From contig DASYBM010000004.1 in NCBI GenBank assembly GCA_036500765.1, forward strand, positions 372,001-436,000: 64,000 nucleotides of DNA, read 5' to 3'. The notes beneath the pieces are model-generated. The model was given only the letters and a program-made list of their open reading frames with translations, made no database searches and was not told where the DNA came from. This stretch comes from Candidatus Sulfotelmatobacter sp. (GTDB lineage: Bacteria > Acidobacteriota > Terriglobia > Terriglobales > Acidobacteriaceae). This document shows positions 41,967-51,035 of this stretch, piece by piece. Position 1 is the stretch's first letter. Each line of letters starts with the position of its first letter. A program made the translations under genes and the position numbers.

Positions 41967-42647
41967 ATGCCGATTCACCCGAGCGTCAAAGAATGCACCC
42001 ACATCAAGGTCACCGGAGTCCGCTGCGGCTCCCCCGCTCTTCGCGGAGAGCAGTTCTGTTACTTCCACCAGCGCATGATTCGCGGCGTCAAAACGCCGCC
42101 CGGCTCGCGCCTGCATCCCATCGCTCTCATCGAAAATGAAGAAGCCATCCAAGCCTCGCTGATGGAAGTCATCAACGCCCTCGCCCGCAACACCATCGAT
42201 CTCCGCCGCGCCGACCTCATCCTCAAGGCCCTTTACATCGCCGTAAGAAATTCCCAGCGCGCCCGCTTCAATAACCTGACCAGCGCCGTCACCGAAGTCC
42301 CCGACTATCCCGCGGCACCCGAACCACCCAAACCCGCACCCGGCATTACAGTAATCGCAGTCTCGAACACAGCCACCGGCTACGCCGAAATCCAAACCAC
42401 GCCAAAGACTGTCGAAAGCCAGGCAACAGCGGGCGCCCCACTTCTCGCCGATTTTGCGAGAAGTGGGAGTTCCGACTCCACACCCGATGGCCCACGCTGG
42501 CCAACCTCGCTGCGCTACGAGCACAATCCGACGAAAACTGACAGCGCCATCTACGATCCAGGCGACCCAACCCAACGCAAGCCTCCATCAAGCGTGAAGA
42601 GAGTTCCGGAGAGGCGAAGGAAGACACAAGCGGCGCGGAACAGATAA
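41967..42647 (+). CDS. Conserved acidobacterial hypothetical protein, HPSVKECTH family
   Basis: The 226-residue protein begins MPIHPSVKECTHIKVTGVRC and continues GSPALRGEQFCYFHQRMIRG, which I know as a recurring unnamed family of acidobacteria. Two Cys-x-His-type clusters (C..H early, C-x-x-C-like GEQFCYFHQ) suggest zinc or nucleic-acid binding. A central helix with NALARNTIDLRRADLILKAL follows. The C-terminal third is Pro/Thr-rich and contains residues coded by a CCACTTCTCGC/GCGAGAAGTGG hairpin (42438-42466). An in-frame ATG at 41754 would add 71 residues. Confidence 0.7.
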   Translation: MPIHPSVKECTHIKVTGVRCGSPALRGEQFCYFHQRMIRGVKTPPGSRLHPIALIENEEAIQASLMEVINALARNTIDLRRADLILKALYIAVRNSQRARFNNLTSAVTEVPDYPAAPEPPKPAPGITVIAVSNTATGYAEIQTTPKTVESQATAGAPLLADFARSGSSDSTPDGPRWPTSLRYEHNPTKTDSAIYDPGDPTQRKPPSSVKRVPERRRKTQAARNR

Positions 42648-42821
42648 CTGACGGGAGAGTGCTGCGGCCCGATAAACTTGGGCCGCCCGACACCGCGGGG
42701 GCGGCTGTCTCCACATGAGCCCTGCATGTCAGGCTGATATGCCTGGACGGAGACTTATCTGGCACACGGGATAACCCGAGACTCTTTTTCCCGCGTCTAA
42801 ACTTGAGGATAAAGATTGGGC

Positions 42822-42848
42822 TTGGTGTCTTGCGGGCGGGGGTATAAT
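42822..42848 (+). promoter_or_regulatory. Predicted promoter of the M48 protease gene
   Basis: A consensus TATAAT (42843-42848) and a weaker TTGGTG (42822-42827) are 15 bp apart. The start site would be about 28 bp before the ATG. AAGGAG (42870-42875) lies seven bases before that ATG, a strong ribosome-binding site. Confidence 0.55.
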
Positions 42849-42882
42849 CGGGGCATAGTCGTAAGGTCCAAGGAGTAGCGTT

Positions 42883-43989
42883 ATGAAACTCAGGTGGATG
42901 GCAATCGCGGCGGCAGTGGCGGCGTTCAGCGCGGGGCCCTGCACGATGGTGGCGCAAGTTTCCGACCCAGACACAAGTCAGCCGAAAGCCGGAGAGGTGC
43001 CGACTGGTCCTTCGCAGAAGCCGGCCACGTTGCCCACCCAGGATGACAGCCAGATCAAGCATGACGGCGGCAAGACGGATGTGGATGCCGTGGGCAACCG
43101 CAATGTGGGATGCGGTCGCGGCGTGGGCAACTGGTACAGCGTTGAGAGCCAGGTGGCGCAGGGGCGGCGCTACGCCCAGATGATCGAATCGCAGATCAAG
43201 CTGGTGAACGATCCGGTGATCACCGAATACGTGAACCGGGTAGGGCAGAATATCGTGCGCAATTCCGACGCGCAAGTGCCGTTCACCATCAAAGTGATTG
43301 ACTCTGACGTAGTGAACGCCATGGCGCTGCCGGGCGGATTTTTCTATGTGAACTCCGGGCTGATTCTGGCGGCGGACGAAGAAGCGGAAATGGCGGGCGT
43401 GATGGCGCACGAGATCGCCCATGTCGCGGCCTGCCACTATGGCCGTGAAATGACTCGGATGAACCTGTTGCAGTTGGCATCGCTGCCCGCGATTTTTATG
43501 GGCGGCGCGCTGGGATATGGGATTTATGAAGGCATGGGACTCGGCATTCCGCTGACCTTCCTGCACTTCTCGCGCGGCTTTGAGGCGCAGGCAGACTACC
43601 TGGGTATTCAGTACATGTACCGCGCCGGATATGATCCGTCGGCGTTCGTGTCATTCTTTGAAAAGATTCAGGCGATGGAGAAGAAGAAGCCCGGTACGTT
43701 GTCGAAAGCCTTCGAAACTCATCCTCCGACTCCGGATCGGATCCAGGCGTCCCAGGAAGAGATTCGCAAGATTCTTCCTGCCAAGCAGCAGTATGTAGTG
43801 ACGACGTCGGAGTTTGATGAAGTGAAGGCGCGTCTGGCGGCGATCGAGAACAAGCATAAGGTAATCGACGAAAAAGACTCGAATAAGCCCAGCCTGCGAA
43901 GGACGTCGAACCCGACCGACAAGTCCGACGACGGCAAGAGCGATGACGATCGCCCGACGCTGAAGCGGCGGGACGATTCGTCGAACTAG
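42883..43989 (+). CDS. M48-family zinc metalloprotease, exported
   Basis: The 368-residue protein has a signal peptide (MKLRWMAIAAAVAAFSAGPC and on), a Pro-rich linker, and an M48 peptidase domain. The zinc site is H176-E177-x-x-H180 in AHEIAHVAACHYGRE with a third ligand E234 in SRGFEAQADYLG, characteristic of M48 (BepA/Oma1-like) enzymes. These proteases handle misfolded outer-membrane or periplasmic proteins. The C-terminus is a charged Asp/Lys/Ser-rich tail. The stop codon falls in the first unit of a 15-bp tandem repeat. Confidence 0.92.
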   Translation: MKLRWMAIAAAVAAFSAGPCTMVAQVSDPDTSQPKAGEVPTGPSQKPATLPTQDDSQIKHDGGKTDVDAVGNRNVGCGRGVGNWYSVESQVAQGRRYAQMIESQIKLVNDPVITEYVNRVGQNIVRNSDAQVPFTIKVIDSDVVNAMALPGGFFYVNSGLILAADEEAEMAGVMAHEIAHVAACHYGREMTRMNLLQLASLPAIFMGGALGYGIYEGMGLGIPLTFLHFSRGFEAQADYLGIQYMYRAGYDPSAFVSFFEKIQAMEKKKPGTLSKAFETHPPTPDRIQASQEEIRKILPAKQQYVVTTSEFDEVKARLAAIENKHKVIDEKDSNKPSLRRTSNPTDKSDDGKSDDDRPTLKRRDDSSN

Positions 43990-44050
43990 GATTCGTCGAA
44001 CCAGGATTCGTCGAACCAGGGATTCGTCAAGCTAACGATTCATTGAATTA
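43975..44050 (+). repeat. 15-bp tandem repeat over the end of the M48 gene
   Basis: The unit GATTCGTCGAACCAG occurs about four times (43975, 43990, 44005, 44021) with a last degenerate copy to 44050. The TAG stop of the protease gene lies in the first unit, where the third-last base differs (GAACTAG versus GAACCAG). Losing that stop would extend the frame into the repeat. Confidence 0.85.
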
Positions 44051-44053
44051 GAG

Positions 44054-44080
44054 AACCGGCGGCCGTGGCCGCCGGTTTTG
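44054..44080 (+). terminator. Rho-independent terminator after the M48 gene
   Basis: AACCGGCGGCC (44054-44064) pairs with GGCCGCCGGTT (44067-44077) with a two-base GT gap, followed by TTGTTTGT. A strong GC stem with a T-rich tail, about 65 bp after the stop codon and before gltA. Confidence 0.85.
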
Positions 44081-44147
44081 TTTGTGGTGCGGCGTTTGCC
44101 GTAGAATCAAGTTGTTGCAGCATAGCTGGAAGCAGGCGCACATTTCC

Positions 44148-45476
<1,329 letters not shown>

Positions 45477-45491
45477 ACCTGGCAGAACGAG

Positions 45492-45522
45492 AAATGCCTC
45501 GCGTTTCCGGCCGGGCATTTTT
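45492..45522 (+). terminator. Terminator between gltA and ung
   Basis: AAATGCC (45492-45498) pairs with GGCATTT (45514-45520), followed by TTAT. It sits 16 bp after the gltA stop and between convergent genes. A T-run at 45570-45578 lies near the ung stop on the other side. Confidence 0.65.
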
Positions 45523-45578
45523 ATCTGGTTTACAAAAGCCGCTAGGACCCCAAAAATAAAACCCGCAATTCCGTTTTT

Positions 45579-46253
45579 TTAAAGTTGCCAATTGATGGGT
45601 TCCTGCTTGTTTTTGCGCAGGTACTCGTTCGCCTTTTTAAAATGATCCTTGTCAAAGAAATCGCGACAGGAAAAAGGGGACGGGTGCGCCGATTCTAAGA
45701 CCAAATGTTTACCAGTATCGATTTGCGCAGCCTTTCTTTGCGCGTCCCTGCCCCATAAAATAAATACGAGAGGTTCTGGTTTCGCAGCGAGTTTTTCGAT
45801 GATCTTGTCGGTGAAATGTTTCCATTTCGATCGATGAGAGCCAGGTCTCCGTTCCTCAACCGTGAGAGCGCTGTTTAAGAGTAGCACCCCCTGCTTGGCC
45901 CACTCAGAGAGATCCCCGCTCGTTGGAATTTCATAATCGAATTCACGGCGCAGTTCTTCAAATATATTGCGAAGTGAGGGTGGAAGTTTCTCGCCCTTGC
46001 GAACGGAAAAGCAAAGCCCGTTAGCCTGAGCGGGGCGGTGATATGGATCTTGACCAATCACGACGACCTTTACCCTGTCGAAGGGCGTACGATCAAGAGC
46101 TGCGAATATTTCATGTTTAGGAGGGTAGATTGGCTTTCGGCCGGCGTACTCATTTTCTACAAATGACCACAGCTTGGCCATCTCTGGCGTTTGGAGTTCG
46201 GCGCGGAGAGCGTCTTTCCAACTTTTCTCGAGTTTAATCTTGATTCCATTCAT
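45579..46253 (-). CDS. ung: Uracil-DNA glycosylase, family 1
   Basis: The 224-residue repair enzyme cuts uracil out of DNA. The water-activating aspartate is in VIGQDPYHRPAQANGLCFSV, and HPSPFSCRDF is the active-site histidine/leucine-loop motif. LLLNSALTVEER is also present. This is the classical Ung family. Its composition is slightly AT-richer than its neighbours. Transcribed leftward, converging with gltA. Confidence 0.95.
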   Translation of the reverse strand: MNGIKIKLEKSWKDALRAELQTPEMAKLWSFVENEYAGRKPIYPPKHEIFAALDRTPFDRVKVVVIGQDPYHRPAQANGLCFSVRKGEKLPPSLRNIFEELRREFDYEIPTSGDLSEWAKQGVLLLNSALTVEERRPGSHRSKWKHFTDKIIEKLAAKPEPLVFILWGRDAQRKAAQIDTGKHLVLESAHPSPFSCRDFFDKDHFKKANEYLRKNKQEPINWQL

Positions 46254-46400
46254 GGGCAGGCGGCCTCGTCTCTCAGCGTCGATTTTAGCTTTCTCGGTCC
46301 GGACCTGCGACGCATCCTTTTTGAGTCTTGTGGGGCTAGGTCGCTGATTCGAAGGTGAGATTCCTGCGGAGTCAAAACCTGCGCTACGGGCAGCATAGTA

Positions 46401-46433
46401 CCCACCCTAGCGCAAAGAGCGCGCTAGGATGGG
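46401..46433. repeat. Hairpin repeat in the spacer between ung and the small zinc-type gene
   Basis: CCCACCCTAGCGC (46401-46413) pairs with GCGCTAGGATGGG (46421-46433) with one mismatch and a 7-nt loop. It is a dispersed-type hairpin in a 244-bp spacer without genes. Confidence 0.6.
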
Positions 46434-46497
46434 GCACCCAGAGGATTGCTTGTGTCCGCGAGATCAAAAGCCTGGACCACCCCGCCGAGAAGCCGGG

Positions 46498-46731
46498 CTA
46501 GGCGGCGTGCTTGGCTAATTCTGCCAGTTGCTCGCGATGACGCTCGGGGGAAGTGATGACTTTCATGGCCTGCCAGTCATAGGGAAATTCTTTGCCGCAA
46601 TCCAGGCAAGCGACGTAGGTGCCGGTCAAATCCGCGGCTTTGGGACGGCGGGTTGCTTTTCGAATGGTTACGGGGAAGCTATAGCGGGCGTGCCTGCAAC
46701 CGAAAAAGGCATCCATCAGTTTTCCAATCAT
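46498..46731 (-). CDS. Small conserved hypothetical protein with Cys pair
   Basis: The 77-residue protein contains CRHARYSFPVTIRK near the start, then TGTYVACLDCGKEFPYDW. The CLDC pair with the earlier Cys/His could bind zinc as a small ribbon. I recall this GTYVxCLDCGKEF phrase in acidobacterial hypotheticals but know no function. GGAAGGTGG before the ATG (read on the minus strand) is an acceptable ribosome-binding site. A 300-bp gene-free region lies upstream. Confidence 0.65.
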   Translation of the reverse strand: MIGKLMDAFFGCRHARYSFPVTIRKATRRPKAADLTGTYVACLDCGKEFPYDWQAMKVITSPERHREQLAELAKHAA

Positions 46732-47030
46732 GACCCACCTTCCATACCTGAGCGTGTATGCCGAGTCCCTGGGTTAGGCGTTTACGGAAAATATGTCGCT
46801 GAAAAGTCCAGCGCTCCCGGCATTTCCAACTGCGGAGCGCTACTTGCTGAATACTTAGATTCACCGATTGCCAAAAGGGTTGAGGTTTTCGTAAAAGAAG
46901 CCAACAGTACGGCGCATGGTTCGGGAACTCATTGTCTTCTATATAGTTACGCGAGACGGGGAAAACATTTCATGCGCCTTCGGGACGGAATAGAACGCAC
47001 GCTCAACTCCGGAAGGCTAGGGCCTAAAGC
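46732..47030. other. Gene-free region
   Basis: About 300 bp between two leftward genes. Only short open frames without ribosome-binding sites are present. Composition is more AT-rich than the flanks. No tRNA, hairpin series or repeat was recognised; promoters of the gene at 46498 probably lie here. Confidence 0.4.
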
Positions 47031-48245
47031 CTATGGGCTGATCTTCAGGCTCAACCTTTGGCGGAACACCACTCGATCCTGCCCGTTGAGATCGAGACGC
47101 ACGTAATACAAATAGGGATGGTTGCCGATGATCGAGAAATTGAGATCGGGCGCGTCGGGATCGATCAGGGAGAAATAGGCATAGAGCCACCTGCCCTTGG
47201 GATCGATGGCGCGAACGTCGGCCAGGCTGACTACGAGTGCGGGTTTGGTCCAGTGCACGAGATCGGCCGAGGTTGTCAGATACAGGCCGGGCACGCCTAA
47301 TGCGCCGTTCCAGTAATCCCAGAGCGTGGCGACCACAATATTTCCCAACTGGGACTGGTATACATTCAGGCCGTTTATGGCAAACATGTACGGGACCGGC
47401 GTGAAGACATGCTGCTGGGGATTTTGCACGGGACCGAGGTAGGGGTCGACGAACGACACGGAGAAGTCTGTGCCGTTCCAAGTGCGCCACGAGGCCGGAT
47501 CGAACACGTCCTGCGTGCGAATGGGCGCGCCGCCGCTAGTCAGACACGGATTGGATCCGGTGGTGCCGGTGCAGTTCGGCGGCCAGGTCCACGAAGTTGC
47601 GATCGCGTAATACCATCCGCCATAGCTGATCACGTTGGAATCGACGCTGTAGCCGGAGGGCCCGTCGTCAACGATGTATTTGTAAGGGATTCCGGCGAGG
47701 TAATTCTTTGGCGCTGCGAAGGACTCGAAGATGTACCCGCCATCGTTTGATTGATGATAGGTGTCGGCGTCGTATTCGCACTCGCCGTAGTTCTGCGTGT
47801 CGCACTCGCCGGTGAAGGACCATCCGTGATACTCCGTATGCGAGAGCGCGGCGATTTTCTTGCCATCAAAGGTATAGAACGAGTCGAGCCAGACTTGATC
47901 GTTATAATGCGCGGGATTGCCATCGTTCGCGGAAGAGTAGGCCGGGGTGCAACTGTGTTGCAGGGTTTCGAGAGTCGGGCCAAGGCTTTGAAACATCATG
48001 GAACTTGCGGTGACGAAGTGAATCGTGCCGGCGTAATCGCGGAAGGCGCGGGCCATGGCGTCCGGGATGTCGTCCACCGAACAGGAATCATGATACGACT
48101 CGAAGACCGCGATGCGCGGGCCATCGAGAGAGGCGGTAATGGTCGGAGTTTGCGGCCCGGGTTCGGTGTCCGCAGGAGGAAGGCTCTGAGCGACGCAGAC
48201 CGCAACCAGGGTCAAGGCAGGAAGAAAGGAGAGCAGGCGTCTCAT
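47031..48245 (-). CDS. Secreted protein of unknown function, possibly a beta-propeller
   Basis: The 404-residue protein has a signal peptide (MRRLLSFLPALTLVAVCVAQ). Beta-rich segments follow, such as GGWYYAIATSWTWP, GNIVVATLWDYWNG, LTTSADLVHWTKPA and GRWLYAYFSLIDPD. The last pattern (a residue run ending in TTSADLVHWTKP) recalls five-bladed propeller glycosidases of the GH43/GH117 type, but no catalytic aspartates could be assigned with certainty. An even number of Cys (for example in ECDTQNYGECEYD) suggests disulfides. It has its own leader containing a family A repeat, inverted. Confidence 0.6.
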   Translation of the reverse strand: MRRLLSFLPALTLVAVCVAQSLPPADTEPGPQTPTITASLDGPRIAVFESYHDSCSVDDIPDAMARAFRDYAGTIHFVTASSMMFQSLGPTLETLQHSCTPAYSSANDGNPAHYNDQVWLDSFYTFDGKKIAALSHTEYHGWSFTGECDTQNYGECEYDADTYHQSNDGGYIFESFAAPKNYLAGIPYKYIVDDGPSGYSVDSNVISYGGWYYAIATSWTWPPNCTGTTGSNPCLTSGGAPIRTQDVFDPASWRTWNGTDFSVSFVDPYLGPVQNPQQHVFTPVPYMFAINGLNVYQSQLGNIVVATLWDYWNGALGVPGLYLTTSADLVHWTKPALVVSLADVRAIDPKGRWLYAYFSLIDPDAPDLNFSIIGNHPYLYYVRLDLNGQDRVVFRQRLSLKISP

Positions 48246-48375
48246 GGAAATATCCGTTCTTTTTACGTGAGATGGCTCGCTTGCAATGAACCTGCCTGCA
48301 ATGAACCCGGGCTGCGGCAGATCGACTCGCGGTCTGGGAATTTTTGTTTAGCTGACGCTCCAGGAGCAGTTGAGA

Positions 48376-48420
48376 CTGAGATCGTTCGCTTCGCCTGAAG
48401 AACGGCTACGCTCAGGATGA
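48376..48420. repeat. Family A repeat, inverted orientation
   Basis: Read on the minus strand it begins TCATCCTGAGCG, goes through CCGTTCTTCAGGCGAAGCG and reaches GATCTC. It lies between the propeller-like gene and the anti-sigma gene. Confidence 0.7.
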
Positions 48421-48453
48421 AAGGCGTACTACCACTACTTTCGCTGTGGCTGG

Positions 48454-48711
48454 TTAGACGCTCTGCGGTCCGCGCTTCTTGTATTGCTGGCACTTGGTCA
48501 TGATGGCCGAGCGCAGGCGTCCGCGGAGGTCTTCGGGGAGTTCGTAGAGTTGCGAGTCGCGGTAAATCTCGATAGTTTTCTTGGTTGTGTCGCAGACCAC
48601 GTAGCAGTTGTGGCACCAGGAAAGATGATTTTCTAACTCGACTTTGGTTTTCTCGTCGAGCACGCCGTCCAGATAACTGGTCAGCTCAGTCAGGAATTCA
48701 GAGCATTTCAC
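48454..48711 (-). CDS. Zinc-finger anti-sigma factor (ZAS type)
   Basis: The 85-residue cytoplasmic protein carries the motif H-x3-C-x2-C (NHLSWCHNCYVVCD), the zinc-binding anti-sigma signature, after an acidic helix (FLTELTSYLDGVLDEKTKVELE). It has no membrane helix, unlike many RskA/ChrR types, so release from sigma should depend on redox or metal change at the Cys pair rather than proteolysis. The gene is 32 bp downstream of the ECF sigma gene; pairing is nearly certain by arrangement. Confidence 0.85.
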   Translation of the reverse strand: MKCSEFLTELTSYLDGVLDEKTKVELENHLSWCHNCYVVCDTTKKTIEIYRDSQLYELPEDLRGRLRSAIMTKCQQYKKRGPQSV

Positions 48712-48743
48712 TGGTTGCCTTCTCCGCTTGGAGCATTGCCCGT

Positions 48744-49436
48744 TTAAACTTCGTCGCTCTCAACTTCGCCGTCCTTGTCGCCATTCTTGCCATTGCCGTC
48801 TTTGCCATTGCCAGGGCCGTTGCCAGGTTCTCTACGCTGGAAGTAGCGCCCTAGCCTGTCGCGCAGTTGCAGGCGAGCCCGCAACAGTCGCGACTTCACG
48901 GCGGGCACGCTCAACTCCAGCGCGGCCGCCGTTTCTTCCGTCGAGAGACCCTCAACGTCCCGCAGCACGAACACCGTCCGGAAGCCCGGGGGCAGGCCCT
49001 GGATGGTCTTGCTCAAAATCTCGCGCAGCTCCGACTGCGTGTATTGCTGCTCCGGATTCGGACTCCAGTCCGCGATCTCGCGGGGCAGGGAATCGTCTTC
49101 CGTCTTGATGTCTTCGTCCAGCGAAACGGTGCGCTCGGGCTTGCGCCGGCGCAACTTCATCAGCGCTTCGTTGACCGCGATGCGCACCAGCCAGGTATAA
49201 AACTTCGACTGCTCCTGGAACTGCGCCAGATTCCCGTAAGCCTTCAGGAACGCTTCCTGCACCACATCTTCCGCATCTTCGCGATTCTGAGTGATGTGCT
49301 GCGCGATCCGGAAAACGTTGCGATCGTAACGGCGGACCAATTCCTCAAACGCGGAGTCGTCGCCCTTTTTCGCCGCTTGTACGAGGGTCAACTCTTCGCT
49401 GACAGGTCCGACTACTTTGTTTTGGATGGCTCCCAT
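48744..49436 (-). CDS. ECF sigma factor, RpoE-like
   Basis: The 230-residue protein has sigma region 2 (AFEELVRRYDRNVFRIAQHITQNREDAEDVVQEAFLKAY) and region 4 (LPPGFRTVFVLRDVEGLSTEETAAALELSVPAVKSRLLRARLQLR). It directs RNA polymerase to a stress or envelope regulon. The C-terminus ends in a low-complexity tail rich in Gly, Asn, Lys and Asp (GNGPGNGKDGNGKNGD). The downstream zinc-finger gene should be its anti-sigma factor. No clear autoregulatory promoter could be read in the 290-bp upstream spacer, though TAGAAT lies in it on the minus strand. Confidence 0.92.
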   Translation of the reverse strand: MGAIQNKVVGPVSEELTLVQAAKKGDDSAFEELVRRYDRNVFRIAQHITQNREDAEDVVQEAFLKAYGNLAQFQEQSKFYTWLVRIAVNEALMKLRRRKPERTVSLDEDIKTEDDSLPREIADWSPNPEQQYTQSELREILSKTIQGLPPGFRTVFVLRDVEGLSTEETAAALELSVPAVKSRLLRARLQLRDRLGRYFQRREPGNGPGNGKDGNGKNGDKDGEVESDEV

Positions 49437-49727
49437 TCGCTTGGCGATGCAGTATTTTCCGGGTAGTTAATCGTTAACGGTACGTCCTCACGTGATCGAA
49501 ACCGCGAAACCAAAACTGTTATTCTACTTGGTAACCCGGGGGTTTGCGTAGGGGCTTTTGGCGTATCCGGCAAGAAAACTTTGCGATAAAGTTCCAACGG
49601 GGCGGAAACCCCGGATGAGCAGGTACCGAAGTACTCTAGGGGCCTCGCACAAGTACCGTATAATCAGCACTTAGGGCAGTGTTTTTGGGTGGTTCGGAGC
49701 GCAGGATATAGGAATGGTTCTCTGAGC

Positions 49728-50879
49728 ATGGCGGAAAGCAAGGAACTCCAGCAAATCATCGAGCGGGCGGTGGCGCAAGTTTTCGAGCGGCAGCTTCCCA
49801 AATTGCAGGCGGAGGTGGTCGAGCGCGTGCTGGCATCGTTGCCTGCGGCGCCGGTGGCATCGGCTGAAAGCCTTGTTGGGAGCGCCGTTCACGGCAACCT
49901 GGCGCAGGCCATCGCCGGGATTCATGCGGGCTCGACGCAAAAAGAAATTCTGCGCGCCTTGCTGGAAGCGGGTGGCGCGTACGGTTCGCGGGTCGCGCTT
50001 TTTGTGGTGAAAGGCGGAGCGGCTACGGGATGGCAAGGCCGCGGCTTCGGCGAAGACGATTCGGTGAAGGATTTCCCGCTCGACATGAGCACCGGGCCGG
50101 CGGCTCATGCTTACCAGAACCGTACCGTGGCCCCGGCGAATATTGCCGAGATGGACCGGCGGTTCGTGAAGCAGTTTGGCGGGCCGGAGAATGAGCAAAT
50201 CCTGGTGCTGCCGCTGGTTCTGAAAGATAAAGTTGCGGCATTGTTGTATGCCGATGGCGGCTCGGAGGGCGTGCTGGATGGGCCGTCGCTGGAAGTGCTG
50301 GTGATGACGGCGAGCGCGTGGTTGGAACTGGCTTCGCTGCGCAAGCAGTCGCAGCGAGAGCTCAGCGAGCCAAGTCCGGCGGTGGAACGAGTCGAGCGGG
50401 CGCCGGTTGCGTCCCCGATGCAGAGTGTGACTTCCTTCTCGGATCCCTTCGCGGCGCACGCTCCGAAACATGGGGCGCCGGTGGCCGCTCGTGAATCTGC
50501 ACCCGAACCCGAACCGGCCGCGGAGGTGGTCGAAGTGGCGACCCATGCTGCGGCGGCGAGTGCCGCGGCGCCGGCTACAGCCGCCGACCCGTTTGCCGGG
50601 ATGTCCGCGGAAGACGCCGATACCCATCGCAAGGCGCAACGCTTCGCGAGGCTGCTGGTGGACGAGATCAAGCTCTATAACCAGGCGAAGGTGGCGGAGG
50701 GCCGTCGCAGCAAAGACCTTTATGATCGCCTGAAGGAAGATATTGAAAAGAGCCGCTCCACGTTTCAGAAGCGCTACGGCAGTACTGCCGCGGCCGGTGG
50801 CGACTACTTTCAAAAGGAAGTTGTGCGCAGCCTGGCCGAGGACGACTATTCGGTGATGGGCGCGAACTTCCGGCGGTAG
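49728..50879 (+). CDS. GAF-domain-like protein with conserved C-terminal helical module
   Basis: The 383-residue protein begins with an amphipathic helix (ELQQIIERAVAQVFERQLPKLQAEVVERVL). A GAF-like sensor region follows (about 50-220; ILRALLEAGGAYGSRVALFVVKGGAATGW, VLPLVLKDKVAALLYADG), then a Pro/Ala/Glu-rich linker and a helical C-terminal module (RKAQRFARLLVDEIKLYNQAKV, DLYDRLKEDIEKSRSTFQKRY). The module looks like a dimerisation or partner-docking unit, and I have seen it with GAF regions in acidobacteria. The ligand is unknown. TATAAT at 49659-49664 may be its -10 box. Start at ATG 49728. Confidence 0.65.
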   Translation: MAESKELQQIIERAVAQVFERQLPKLQAEVVERVLASLPAAPVASAESLVGSAVHGNLAQAIAGIHAGSTQKEILRALLEAGGAYGSRVALFVVKGGAATGWQGRGFGEDDSVKDFPLDMSTGPAAHAYQNRTVAPANIAEMDRRFVKQFGGPENEQILVLPLVLKDKVAALLYADGGSEGVLDGPSLEVLVMTASAWLELASLRKQSQRELSEPSPAVERVERAPVASPMQSVTSFSDPFAAHAPKHGAPVAARESAPEPEPAAEVVEVATHAAAASAAAPATAADPFAGMSAEDADTHRKAQRFARLLVDEIKLYNQAKVAEGRRSKDLYDRLKEDIEKSRSTFQKRYGSTAAAGGDYFQKEVVRSLAEDDYSVMGANFRR

Positions 50880-51035
50880 GTTTTGGGAAATTGGTTTTGG
50901 GATTGGCGCTGACAGTGTTCGCAGGCGCCATCTCAGCCTCGCCGTTTAAGCATCGAATAACGTTTAAGCATCTAATAAGACGGCGGGCTTGGTCCCGGGG
51001 TTCTGGCATGCGCGTCTCCGCGCGAAAATACTAAG

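Noticed and set aside
42346..43566. 406-codon minus-strand frame opposite the M48 protease
   Set aside because: The M48 gene has promoter, ribosome-binding site, signal peptide and zinc motif; the reverse frame has none.
46732..47030. tRNA gene or integrase remnant in the gene-free stretch
   Set aside because: No GGTTCGAATC-type T-loop with matching acceptor stem was found, and translated frames show no recombinase motif.
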